Shown here: positions 7,196 through 15,488 of the stretch, piece by piece
Layout of the letters: every line of letters starts with the position of its first letter
Numbering within the stretch: the first letter of the stretch is position 1
Program-made: the position numbers and the translations under genes
NCBI GenBank assembly: GCA_023666705.1
Contig: JAMPBO010000007.1
Span: 73,946-137,945, forward strand
Direction: 5' to 3'
From: Bacteroides sp.
GTDB taxonomy: Bacteria > Bacillota > Clostridia > Lachnospirales > Lachnospiraceae
Length of the DNA stretch: 64,000 nucleotides
Notes under the pieces: generated by a model
Seen by the model: only the letters and a program-made list of their open reading frames with translations
Told to the model about the DNA's origin: nothing
Databases searched by the model: none

Positions 7196-8582
7196 ATCGT
7201 TAACACAAGGAGCACCGTGGAAGGGTATCCTGTCCTTTATGATACCGGTACTTTTGGGTTTGCTGCTCCAACAGCTTTATAACACAGTGGATACTATTAT
7301 TGTAGGCAATTTTGCTGGAGAATCTCCTTTAGCAGCGGTTGGTGCCTGTGGTGTTCTCACAATGGCTTTTCTGGCATTGGCGAATGGCTTTTCAGCAGGA
7401 GCTTGTATCCTGATTGCCCAGCTCTTTGGAGGGGACAAAAAAGAGGATATGCGTAGGCAAGCATCTTCTTCTCTCTTGGTCATGCTTGCTATGGGTGTGT
7501 TAGCTACGGCGGTAGGTATTATCATCAGCCGGTTTGCCCTTGAGCATATCTTGGCAACGCCGGACAGCCTGATTCCTATGGCTGACACTTATTTCAAAAT
7601 TTATGCAGCAGGACTTATTTTTCAATTTGGATATAATATTGTAGCCGCTATCCTCCGGGGAATCGGGGACAGCAAAGCGACACTGTATTTTCTGCTGGTT
7701 GCCAGTATAGTCAATGTTGTGCTGGATATTATATTCGTTTATAGCATGAATATGGGGATGGCTGGTGCTGCCATTGCTACCGATATTGCACAGGCTCTTT
7801 CCTGTGTAGTGGGCATTATTTACATGATGAAGAAGTACCCTATGTTTCGTTGGAAATGGGGTGAATTCACTTTTGAATGGCAGCTTGCAAAGCAGACCTT
7901 GAAAACAGGCTTTCCTATGGCATTGCAGCAGTTCATTGTGTCATTTGGTTTTGTTTTCATTCAAAGAGCCGTCAACAGCTATGGAGAGGCTATGACAGCA
8001 TCTTTCTCGGTTGCCCAAAAGGTAGAAACATATATGACTTTACCTGCAAGTGCATTGATGACGACCCAGGGAACTTATACAGGACAAAATATTGGAGCGA
8101 ACAGAATTGACCGGATAAAGACGGGTGCAAAACATACTGTATTAATCTCAGAAATAATTACAGTCTGTATCCTGACAGTGGTTTTTATTTTTGCAAGACC
8201 TATTGTTACAGCGTTTGGATTGGGACCAGAGGCGATAGCTTATTGTACCTCCCATGTACGATTTGTGGCTCTTTGCCTGCCTCTGTTTGCATCTTATTTC
8301 CCGTTATTGGGTTTATTTCAGGGTGCAAACAATGCCTTGTTTTCTACCTTTGCGGCAACCGGTGCCTTGACAGTTCGTGTGGCAACCACTTATCTTTTTC
8401 AGGGGATTCCAGGTGTAGGTTATCATATGATCTGGTGGAATACACTTTTTGGCTGGGGATTTAGCTTTGTAATTTCATGGGTGCATTTTTTAAGAGGTAA
8501 ATGGCAGAAAAAATCAGTGAAGCAGCAGAAAACTTCTCAACAGAATAAACGAGATGAGATTCAAGCAATTGAACAATCTTAA
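7185..8582 (+). CDS. MATE-family multidrug/toxin efflux transporter
   Basis: A 465-residue membrane protein with twelve helices and the MATE signatures near the N-terminus (NTVDTIIVGNFAGESPLAAVGA, GFSAGACILIAQLFG) repeated in the second half. It probably exports cationic compounds in exchange for Na+ or H+. ATG 7185 fits GGAGG at 7171-7175; an upstream TTG is less likely. The last ~11 residues (KRDEIQAIEQS) look like the end of an aldo/keto reductase, and 10 further codons of that reductase follow the stop, so the 3' end appears to be a recombination junction. Confidence 0.9.
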   Translation: MKNKSLTQGAPWKGILSFMIPVLLGLLLQQLYNTVDTIIVGNFAGESPLAAVGACGVLTMAFLALANGFSAGACILIAQLFGGDKKEDMRRQASSSLLVMLAMGVLATAVGIIISRFALEHILATPDSLIPMADTYFKIYAAGLIFQFGYNIVAAILRGIGDSKATLYFLLVASIVNVVLDIIFVYSMNMGMAGAAIATDIAQALSCVVGIIYMMKKYPMFRWKWGEFTFEWQLAKQTLKTGFPMALQQFIVSFGFVFIQRAVNSYGEAMTASFSVAQKVETYMTLPASALMTTQGTYTGQNIGANRIDRIKTGAKHTVLISEIITVCILTVVFIFARPIVTAFGLGPEAIAYCTSHVRFVALCLPLFASYFPLLGLFQGANNALFSTFAATGALTVRVATTYLFQGIPGVGYHMIWWNTLFGWGFSFVISWVHFLRGKWQKKSVKQQKTSQQNKRDEIQAIEQS

Positions 8583-8612
8583 GCCGGAAAAAGCCTGCTC
8601 GGCTGGTGGTAA
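8583..8612 (+). pseudogene. 3' end fragment of a second aldo/keto reductase
   Basis: Directly after the MATE stop and in the same frame, the sequence encodes AGKSLLGWW and a stop, matching the end of the reductase at 6272-7069 (IGKSLFDWW). Together with the MATE tail DEIQAIEQS it restores a normal reductase C-terminus. A former downstream reductase gene was probably deleted, leaving its last ~20 codons. Confidence 0.65.
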
Positions 8613-8728
8613 ACTTAGGAACACATTATATTAAGGAAGTGATGGTTACAAGATGTATATTAAAATATTTGCTTTAACTGCTAATATTGTATATAATAAA
8701 CAACACACACTATTAGGAGGATATCATA

Positions 8729-9832
8729 TTGATTAAACGCTTTTTTGTCAGATGCAGGGACTTGAAACCGGGTATGCGTATTGATCAGGCAATTAAAGAC
8801 CGCTTAGACCGTGTTTTAATTGCCAAATATTCCATTTTAGACGACTATCAGATTAATGCCCTTGGTAAAATGGGCGTGTCAGGGGTTTACATATCAGAGG
8901 GTGAAGCAGACGAGCCCCAGGAAAAACCTGAAAAGCCCTTATCCCGCATGGCACGATACAATGTTGAAAAATACCGTACCGAGGACCCTACAAAGGTTGC
9001 CCTGAAGGAAAGCGTTAAAAAACGGGTTTCGGAGGGAATACAATATCTTTATAACAACACCGCCTCCAATGATTTTTCCAGTGCCTCCAACCGCATTACC
9101 TCAGATTTACTGAAAGCAATTACGGAAAATGACGCCATTGCCGTAGATATCAATTCATTAAAAACAAGTGATGAATATACATTTAAGCACAGTGTTGATG
9201 TAGCAACCATGGCAATGATTATTGCAAAAAAAGCAGGAATGAAACGGGACGATATTTATAATATTGGAATAGCAGGACTGCTGCATGACATGGGAAAATC
9301 CAAAATTCCCTTAAATATATTAAACAAACCAGGCAAGCTGAATGATGAAGAATTTGAAGTCATGAAGTCACATCCCCTGCTCGGCTACAACATCCTGAAG
9401 GAAAAGGAAGACTTCAATCCTGCCGTATCCTTAGCTGTTTTGCAGCACCATGAAAAAATGAACGGCAACGGATATCCCCTCGGCGTCAAGGGAGATAAAA
9501 TAATTAACTATGCTAAAATACTGTCCGTAACGGATATCTATGATGCACTTGTTACGGAACGCCCCTATAAAAAAGCACTCACACAACGTACAGCGGTTGA
9601 AATGATTATGTCCATGACGGAGGAGCTTGACCTGTTTTCCATGCAAAGCTTTCTCCAAAGCGTCATCCTCTACCCTGTTGATTCCATTGTCAGCCTTAGC
9701 AACGGCGAAGAAGCAAAGGTTGTTGAAAACCATGCCGATTTCGTACTGCGTCCAACGGTTGTGGGAATTGAAACAGGAAATGTCTACAATCTTTCCGAAG
9801 ACATTTCCTGTGCAAGTATTATTATATTGTAA
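8729..9832 (+). CDS. HD-GYP domain cyclic-di-nucleotide phosphodiesterase-like protein
   Basis: A 367-residue cytoplasmic protein. Residues 1-100 form an N-terminal DUF3391-like region (LKPGMRIDQAIKDRLDRVLI). The HD-GYP domain covers about 140-320, with HSVDVATMAM, LLHDMGKSKIP (HD pair), HHEKMNGNGYPLG (HH plus GYP-equivalent) and DIYDALVTERPYK. It is expected to hydrolyse cyclic di-GMP or a related dinucleotide. The start is TTG at 8729, 8 bases after AGGAGG. It stands alone with no obvious operon partner. Confidence 0.9.
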   Translation: MIKRFFVRCRDLKPGMRIDQAIKDRLDRVLIAKYSILDDYQINALGKMGVSGVYISEGEADEPQEKPEKPLSRMARYNVEKYRTEDPTKVALKESVKKRVSEGIQYLYNNTASNDFSSASNRITSDLLKAITENDAIAVDINSLKTSDEYTFKHSVDVATMAMIIAKKAGMKRDDIYNIGIAGLLHDMGKSKIPLNILNKPGKLNDEEFEVMKSHPLLGYNILKEKEDFNPAVSLAVLQHHEKMNGNGYPLGVKGDKIINYAKILSVTDIYDALVTERPYKKALTQRTAVEMIMSMTEELDLFSMQSFLQSVILYPVDSIVSLSNGEEAKVVENHADFVLRPTVVGIETGNVYNLSEDISCASIIIL

Positions 9833-9970
9833 ACTAGTTTTAATAACAGATGTAGCGGAAAAATAAGGACATATGCCGATTTCCTGTGTTCCTAACTTAC
9901 ACACATAAAACAGCGATATGCCCTCCAATATCATTTTCTATTCGAAATGGGCAAACACTACTTCCAAAAC

Positions 9971-11371
9971 CTAGTTGTGCAATATAGATATAAGTTCAAT
10001 TCCTTCCTCTTTGCCGAGGTTTCGGCTGTACTTCTTTTCCGTGGAATTATTCCAATGCTCATGTACGCCCAAATTGGTAAGCGGGATGCCATTTCCATTA
10101 TCATACACTGTCCCTGACGGTGCAGTCCCAACAAGCCCTGCCTCATGCAGATAATTTTCATTGCTTGTATCACTTACGACACTGTTATTTTTCGTTATGG
10201 CAGGCTCATTTGTCAAAAAATCCGCCCCTACGGAGTCAATTGCCACAGGGTCCTGTGAAACAAAAACGCTTGCCGTATAGGAGCCGTTAAATGGAGACTG
10301 CTGCCATGTGGCATTTTTCTTTGTGATGGAGGCTCCCTCCGAAGGTGCACAAATCAGTGCGTCAAGCATGTAAAGAACCGTTTTTTCCCCAAGCTGGTAA
10401 TTTCCCATCAGGTCTACAAGAGGACTGTAAATGCCCATTTCACTTTTCGTCAGCCATTGATGCAAATTTGCACCCTCAGGCGGACGCATGGCATTTCCAT
10501 TTATAAATGAGCCAAAATGGTTCTTGCCGCAAAGTGTAATGCCATAGCTGTGTCCCTTTAAATTGGCGAGATTAATGACATATTTGCTTTCCGTCACACA
10601 GGTTGGCAGGTAATTTATTGCTCCCTTAAAGGCATAGGACCAGTTAATCGGTGCGGTTTCATCTGCAATCCCATTGTTTCTTCCGACGAAATGTATGCCC
10701 TCCAATCCTCCCTGCGTGCACAGCTCCACCATGTAATCAGGAAACAGGCGGGACACGTCATACACAGTAATATCCTCAGGTGCAACGCCTGCCTCCCGTA
10801 CCAGCGACACAAGAAGTGCCTTTAACAATACAGGGTTCGTGTAGCTCATATCCGTTTCGCCCGATGTGTCATCATCAAAAACGCCTGAACCGTTAATGTT
10901 TACCTTAATCGATATCTTTTCTCCACGCTTGTAGCCGCTTCCTCCATTGTGAGCCTGAAACAACGCCGTCCAGCCCTCCCTTGCACTTTTCTTGTCTGCA
11001 AGGGAGGCAATGCTTTCATCAACCATATGCTGTATGGCTGTCTCGTCAAAATGCTCCGTTTCCCACCAGTAACCACTGCCATCCCATGAAACGGATGATG
11101 GGTCATATGCCCAAACGACACGCCCCGGCATGGCTCCAACGCCTTTTCCGTAAGGCTCATGCTGTGCATAAATACCATCATATGGAAGATTTGAAGTTGT
11201 TTGATTTTCATCCTCTTTTTCCTGTTCGGATGCATCCTCTCTCTGTTCCTGCTCCGATGCTTCCGTTACACTGTCATTTTCTGACACAGGCTTTTCCGTA
11301 TCCGATTTCCCACATGCCGTCAAACAAGCTAAGCATACAAAAACAAACAGGCAATATACCAGCTTTTTCAT
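9971..11371 (-). CDS. DUF362-domain lipoprotein
   Basis: A 466-residue secreted lipoprotein. The signal peptide MKKLVYCLFVFVCLACLTACG ends in the lipobox LTAC, followed by a Glu/Asp/Ser-rich linker (to about 60). The rest matches DUF362 proteins (KISIKVNINGSG, YVINLANLKGHSYGITLCGKNHFGSF, SQDPVAIDSVGADFL). DUF362 proteins are often fused to or near ferredoxins, but none is present here. The last codons (ISILHN) lie in a 16-base match to the inverted-repeat element at 12787, so the gene end may have been supplied by that element. It lies 47 bases downstream of the hydrolase gene. Confidence 0.85.
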   Translation of the reverse strand: MKKLVYCLFVFVCLACLTACGKSDTEKPVSENDSVTEASEQEQREDASEQEKEDENQTTSNLPYDGIYAQHEPYGKGVGAMPGRVVWAYDPSSVSWDGSGYWWETEHFDETAIQHMVDESIASLADKKSAREGWTALFQAHNGGSGYKRGEKISIKVNINGSGVFDDDTSGETDMSYTNPVLLKALLVSLVREAGVAPEDITVYDVSRLFPDYMVELCTQGGLEGIHFVGRNNGIADETAPINWSYAFKGAINYLPTCVTESKYVINLANLKGHSYGITLCGKNHFGSFINGNAMRPPEGANLHQWLTKSEMGIYSPLVDLMGNYQLGEKTVLYMLDALICAPSEGASITKKNATWQQSPFNGSYTASVFVSQDPVAIDSVGADFLTNEPAITKNNSVVSDTSNENYLHEAGLVGTAPSGTVYDNGNGIPLTNLGVHEHWNNSTEKKYSRNLGKEEGIELISILHN

Positions 11372-11418
11372 TACACGCCTCCAATCTGAACATTATCCCA
11401 TTCCATAGCAGCTTCCTG

Positions 11419-12411
11419 CTATCCTAGATACTTCTTGAAAAACTGCTCCAGCTTATCAAACGGAATGGCATCCTTTCCGCCTCCGTCATATAAATCCGTA
11501 TGGACAGCATCAGGTATAATCAGAAGCTCCTTGTTATCCGTGTACGGATTGTCCTTTATCATATCGGCATATGCGTCACGGCTGAAATAACAGGAGTGTG
11601 CCTTTTCACCGTGCATAATTAAAACGGCATTCCGTATCTCGTTGCTATATTTTAAAATCGGCTGGTTCATAAATGACATACAGCCAATCACATTCCAGCC
11701 TCCGTTGGAATTTAAGGAACGTTTGTGGTAGCCACGGTCTGTTTTATAGTAATCATAATAATCTGCCACAAAGAACGGTGCATCCTCTGGAAGTGGGTCC
11801 ACAACACCGCCGCCCAGTGCATAAGTGCCATTTTTATAATCAACAATTCTCTGTGCATTCATGGCAGCCTTTTTTGCATATCTTGCATCCGCAGAAGCCT
11901 CAGAGTCGAAGTAACCATTGGCATTTACACGTGTCATATCGTACATGGTGGAGGCAACTGTCACCTTGATACGGGTGTCAAGTGCTGCCACATTGAGTGC
12001 CATTCCACCCCATCCGCAAATGCCGATAATGCCTATCTTTTCAGCATCCACATTTTCCTGCACGGAAAGGAAATCCACAGCCGCCTGATAATCCTCCGTG
12101 TTAATGTCAGGTGATGCCATATAGCGTGGCTGTCCACCGCTCTCCCCTGTGTAAGATGGGTCAAAGGCAATTGTGAGGAAGCCCCGCTCCGCCATAGCCT
12201 GTGCATACAAGCCTGCTGCCTGCTCCTTTACGGCACCAAACGGTCCACATACCGCTATCGCTGCAAGCTTCCCCTCTGCATTTTTCGGTACATACATATC
12301 AGCCGCAAGCGTAATGCCATAACGGTTATGAAATGTCACCTTGCTGTGATTTACCTTGTCGCTCTGTGGGAATACCTTATCCCACTCCATTTCCAGTTTT
12401 AAATTTTCCAT
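11419..12411 (-). CDS. Alpha/beta hydrolase, YcjY-like, nucleophile replaced
   Basis: A 330-residue alpha/beta hydrolase of the dienelactone hydrolase/YcjY type: VTFHNRYGITLAADMYVP strand, AFDPSYTGESGG, a nucleophile elbow IGIICGWGGM-like segment, and a late His (PDAVHTDLYD). At the elbow (GICGWGGMALNVA) Trp stands where relatives have Ser, although the preceding Cys is kept, so normal esterase chemistry is doubtful. ATG 12411 fits GGAGGAAAATAAC; an in-frame TTG lies upstream. It follows a 76-residue gene by 28 bases, and the LysR gene at 13164 is divergent to this pair. Confidence 0.85.
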   Translation of the reverse strand: MENLKLEMEWDKVFPQSDKVNHSKVTFHNRYGITLAADMYVPKNAEGKLAAIAVCGPFGAVKEQAAGLYAQAMAERGFLTIAFDPSYTGESGGQPRYMASPDINTEDYQAAVDFLSVQENVDAEKIGIIGICGWGGMALNVAALDTRIKVTVASTMYDMTRVNANGYFDSEASADARYAKKAAMNAQRIVDYKNGTYALGGGVVDPLPEDAPFFVADYYDYYKTDRGYHKRSLNSNGGWNVIGCMSFMNQPILKYSNEIRNAVLIMHGEKAHSCYFSRDAYADMIKDNPYTDNKELLIIPDAVHTDLYDGGGKDAIPFDKLEQFFKKYLG

Positions 12412-12439
12412 GTTATTTTCCTCCAATCTTGATACAATC

Positions 12440-12670
12440 TCATAATCCTTTTCTTAGTTGAAACACCAAATAATCAAGACAATCCACCTTATGCTGGTCG
12501 TCGTGTATTTCACCTAACAGCTTCTTTTTATGTGTTGTCAGCAGTGATAACGCCAAAGGCACCTCGTTATTTTTTATATGTTCAAATATATTTCGTGCCT
12601 CGTCATCATCACAGCCTGCATCTGCCAGATTTTCCAGCAAAATTCCGTCCATATCGTTTGCCTGTGCCAT
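12440..12670 (-). CDS. Small acidic protein of unknown function
   Basis: A 76-residue protein, MAQANDMDGILLENLADAGCDDDEARNIFEHIKN..., with AAGGAGGTAGAAC before its ATG. It is predicted helical, with no membrane segment. It is the first gene of a leftward pair with the alpha/beta hydrolase, so a joint function is likely. I do not recognise a named family. Confidence 0.75.
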   Translation of the reverse strand: MAQANDMDGILLENLADAGCDDDEARNIFEHIKNNEVPLALSLLTTHKKKLLGEIHDDQHKVDCLDYLVFQLRKGL

Positions 12671-12786
12671 GTTCTACCTCCTTGTATTTCATTATAGCGT
12701 AATTTTCATCTCTTTCAAAATGCTTATAACTTATATCCTGTTATTCTTGACACGAATATCTATTCTGTTTATACTAATAGAGATTA

Positions 12787-13075
12787 GGTAATTGCGAAAT
12801 GTCATATTATCGAAAAGCAGTTGTGCAATATAGACAATATCGCAAGCAAGGTGCTTTGTATGTCCCAAGGTGGATGTGAAACAGACAGATTCCTTAGGAT
12901 CAATGCCGCCGGAGCTTAGTGAGGTATGTCCTGAGGTGGCTGCGAAGCAGACGGAGTCCTGAGGACAAAGGCATTTTATGCACTGTTATGTGCGACAAGC
13001 AGCGAAAGCGTGCCTTGCGGTGATTTGTCTATATTGTACAACAAATGTTTAAAAAGACAGCATTTTGCAATTACC
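12787..13075. mobile_element. Inverted-repeat element, MITE-like, with inner tandem repeat
   Basis: The outer arms GGTAATTGCGAAATG (12787-12801) and CATTTTGCAATTACC (13061-13075) match at 14 of 15 positions. The inner arms GTTGTGCAATATAGACAA (12820-12837) and TTGTCTATATTGTACAAC (13025-13042) match with one wobble. The centre holds two ~50-base tandem units, each starting GTATGTCC, and short palindromes such as GTCCTGAGGAC. ATAGAGAT occurs on both sides (12777-12784 and 13080-13087), possibly a target duplication. No protein is encoded. It fills most of the gap 12671-13163. Confidence 0.65.
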
Positions 13076-13163
13076 GGACATAGAGATGCAAGCATGGCTG
13101 TGTATGGGTTCAAGGGAGTGTCCCACAAGCCATAATTACATTAAACTATTTGGGGGATTTTAA

Positions 13164-14036
13164 ATGGAAATCAGAACCTTACGTTATTTTTTGGAAATTG
13201 CAAGAGAAGAAAATATGTCACATGCCGCTGAAAAGCTCCATGTTTCACAGCCCACGCTATCCCGGACCATGAAGGAGTTGGAGGAGGAGCTTGGCAAACC
13301 GCTTTTTACGAGAAGCAACTACAATATTCATCTAACCGAGGAAGGAATGCTTTTGCGGAAACGGGCAGAGGATTTACTTGAGATGGCAGACAAAATTACA
13401 GAGGAATTTAGTTCCATGAATGACGAGACAATCAGTGGTGAAATTTATATCGGCTGTGCCGAATCGCATCTTGTAAAATACCTCGCCCGTGCAATCGGCA
13501 ACGTGCATAAATCATATCCTGATATACGATACCGCATCACCAGCGGCGATACGGAGCAGGTAACGGAAAAGCTTAGAAAGGGGCTTTACGATTTTGCCTT
13601 TATTGTCGAGCCTCCCGATTTGTCGCAGTATAATTATCTTGAAATTCCCGAAACAGATACATGGGGTGCCGTTGTTCCGACATCGCATCCCCTTGCAAAA
13701 AAGGCATCCGTTACGGTTGATGATTTGATGCCTTATCCAATTTTCATTTCATCACAGTCCTACGTGGTTGACCTGCCCCGCTGGTGTGGTGAAAAGGCAG
13801 AAAAGCTGAATGTGCTTGCAAGCTTCAACCTTTCATACAATTCCTCCATATTTTCAAAGGAGGGACTTGGAATTACACTGACCTTTGACCACCTTGTCAA
13901 TACAAGCAGAGAAAACGGTCTGGTATTTTGTCCGTTATATCCACGGCTGGAAAACAAAATGTACATCATTTGGAATAAATATCAGGTATTTACTCCTGCC
14001 GCACATATACTGATGGAAAATCTCAAGCAGCTATGA
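13164..14036 (+). CDS. LysR-family transcriptional regulator
   Basis: A 290-residue LysR protein. The HTH covers residues 1-60 (LRYFLEIAREENMSHAAEKLHVSQPTLSRTMKELEEELG) and a substrate-binding domain starts near 90 (GEIYIGCAESHLVKYLA). It is divergent from the 76-residue protein/alpha-beta hydrolase pair, its likely target, but the inverted-repeat element now lies between them. Only TTTGGGGGA precedes the ATG as a weak ribosome site. It is followed immediately by a copy of the dispersed hairpin repeat. Confidence 0.9.
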   Translation: MEIRTLRYFLEIAREENMSHAAEKLHVSQPTLSRTMKELEEELGKPLFTRSNYNIHLTEEGMLLRKRAEDLLEMADKITEEFSSMNDETISGEIYIGCAESHLVKYLARAIGNVHKSYPDIRYRITSGDTEQVTEKLRKGLYDFAFIVEPPDLSQYNYLEIPETDTWGAVVPTSHPLAKKASVTVDDLMPYPIFISSQSYVVDLPRWCGEKAEKLNVLASFNLSYNSSIFSKEGLGITLTFDHLVNTSRENGLVFCPLYPRLENKMYIIWNKYQVFTPAAHILMENLKQL

Positions 14037-14103
14037 ACAAAGTGCCTTCGGCACTTTTCATGCCGTCAGTACTTTTATGGCACTCTGGTCGAAGCTTAGC
14101 AGG
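14037..14103 (+). repeat. Dispersed ~70 bp hairpin repeat, copy 2
   Basis: It begins at the base after the LysR stop. It contains ACAAAGTGCCTTCGGCAC, a perfect GTGC-C(UUCG)G-GCAC-type hairpin in RNA, then TTTTATGGCACTCTGG and TAGCAGGA. It is the most diverged copy. Lying directly after a stop codon, it may act as transcript end structure. Confidence 0.7.
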
Positions 14104-14171
14104 AAAACCATATTAAAATGCTGACACCATAACTATAATTGTAACCATTGCCAAAAGAATGGCAAGCTTTT

Positions 14172-15290
14172 TCAGTTCGGCATTTCCTTGGATTCCAAAC
14201 CCTTCAGAAATTCTATCATTACCTCAGCACATTCTTCCGGTTTCTGCTCATATATCATATGATCTCCACCAATACACACCACCTTGCAGTTACCAAGTTT
14301 TTCTGCGTACGGAAAAATGGTTTCCTGTCTGGCTTGTTCATAATTGTCAAGAATTTCTTTTATCATTTCATCGCTATATTGAGTAGGCAGCGGCTGTAGA
14401 TCCATGTCATTCATTTCTATCTGACGGTTTACCCATGTATGATACTCAATTATATCTTCCTCTGTTTCAAATCCCCAGCTTGCACAGATATAGAGCTTCG
14501 GCACATCATTTGTGATGATACCGTTAAATGCATCCTGTGCATTTTGGGCAAGCAACCCATCCTCTGAAATGGGGGCAACCGAATCGAGCGTCATATACAT
14601 AAGTGCATCTGCAAGCTCTTGTTCTTCCTCTGTGAAATTGTCAGCATACTGATAAAAATAATGTCGCAGAGCATATCTGCTTAAACCCATTTTTGCAAGA
14701 AATGCAAGGGCTTTATCCTTTATCCCCACAGTGTAACCCGGCGAATCGTCAAACGCTGTCGGACTTAACTGGCTGCCATCCACGAAAATAACAGCTTCTA
14801 TCTCCTCTGGATAATGGCTTACCCAATATGTTGCATACGCTCCTCCGATAGAGTGCGGCATAAGAATATATGGTGCTTCAATACCTGCATTTTTCAAAGC
14901 CCTCCGGTAATCTTCAACTATGTATTCAAGCGTCATTTCGTTGTTTGTATCATCGCTGAATCCATAACCTGCACGGTCAACGAACACGATAAGATTATCC
15001 TTTTCAAGTGGTGCGGTCACGTGTCTCATAGCTACAGGAAAATCGCCTGATCCAAGTCCTGCCATAGCTATGATAGTATGCTCACTATTTTTATTACCGA
15101 AGCTTGCAACATTTAGGCAGTAGCCACCTACTGAAACAGGGTTATAATACCCCTTTTCCTTTAACAGTTCAGTCTCTCTGCTTGTTTTTACCCTGTGGAA
15201 TACAAATGTTCCCAATACAAACAACACAACAGCAGCAAGCATTATAATGAACACTCTTATTATAATCTTACCAACTTTTCTTTTTTTCAT
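14172..15290 (-). CDS. Membrane-anchored alpha/beta hydrolase
   Basis: A 372-residue protein with one N-terminal membrane helix (residues 8-30) and an extracellular alpha/beta hydrolase domain. The parts visible are the oxyanion region MAGLGSGDFP, VDRAGYGFSD, the nucleophile elbow PHSIGGAYATYW (Ser), and the terminal His in GGDHMIYEQKPEECAEV. An acyl-ester or peptide substrate outside the membrane is likely; specificity unknown. Its promoter (15360-15388) is nearly the same as that of the type I toxin at 20009-20037. It stands alone between LysR and the ABC/FtsX genes. Confidence 0.85.
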   Translation of the reverse strand: MKKRKVGKIIIRVFIIMLAAVVLFVLGTFVFHRVKTSRETELLKEKGYYNPVSVGGYCLNVASFGNKNSEHTIIAMAGLGSGDFPVAMRHVTAPLEKDNLIVFVDRAGYGFSDDTNNEMTLEYIVEDYRRALKNAGIEAPYILMPHSIGGAYATYWVSHYPEEIEAVIFVDGSQLSPTAFDDSPGYTVGIKDKALAFLAKMGLSRYALRHYFYQYADNFTEEEQELADALMYMTLDSVAPISEDGLLAQNAQDAFNGIITNDVPKLYICASWGFETEEDIIEYHTWVNRQIEMNDMDLQPLPTQYSDEMIKEILDNYEQARQETIFPYAEKLGNCKVVCIGGDHMIYEQKPEECAEVMIEFLKGLESKEMPN

Positions 15291-15359
15291 TGTATACTCC
15301 TAATTTCCAATTTATACAAGCAGGCGAAACACTTGCCCTTTCGTGTCTTCATAGGGAAC

Positions 15360-15388
15360 ATCATATCATCCATAACACAGTGTTTCAA
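15360..15388 (-). promoter_or_regulatory. Promoter of the membrane-anchored hydrolase
   Basis: On the minus strand, TTGAAA, 17 bases, TATGAT. The promoter and about 20 bases upstream of it match the toxin promoter at 20009-20037 almost base for base, so one is probably a copy of the other. Confidence 0.7.
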
Positions 15389-15488
15389 TTAAATTATTGC
15401 TTTTTGTAGTATTTTACTCTCGTATTCTTCAATTTTCTTTCCTAATTCGTATCTTTCATAAAGGGAAGCCATAAGCAAAAGACAGCTT

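Noticed and set aside
12850-12970. Two tandem ~50-base units taken as a CRISPR-like pair
   Set aside because: There are only two diverged units, without spacers, inside a clear inverted-repeat element, and no cas genes are present.
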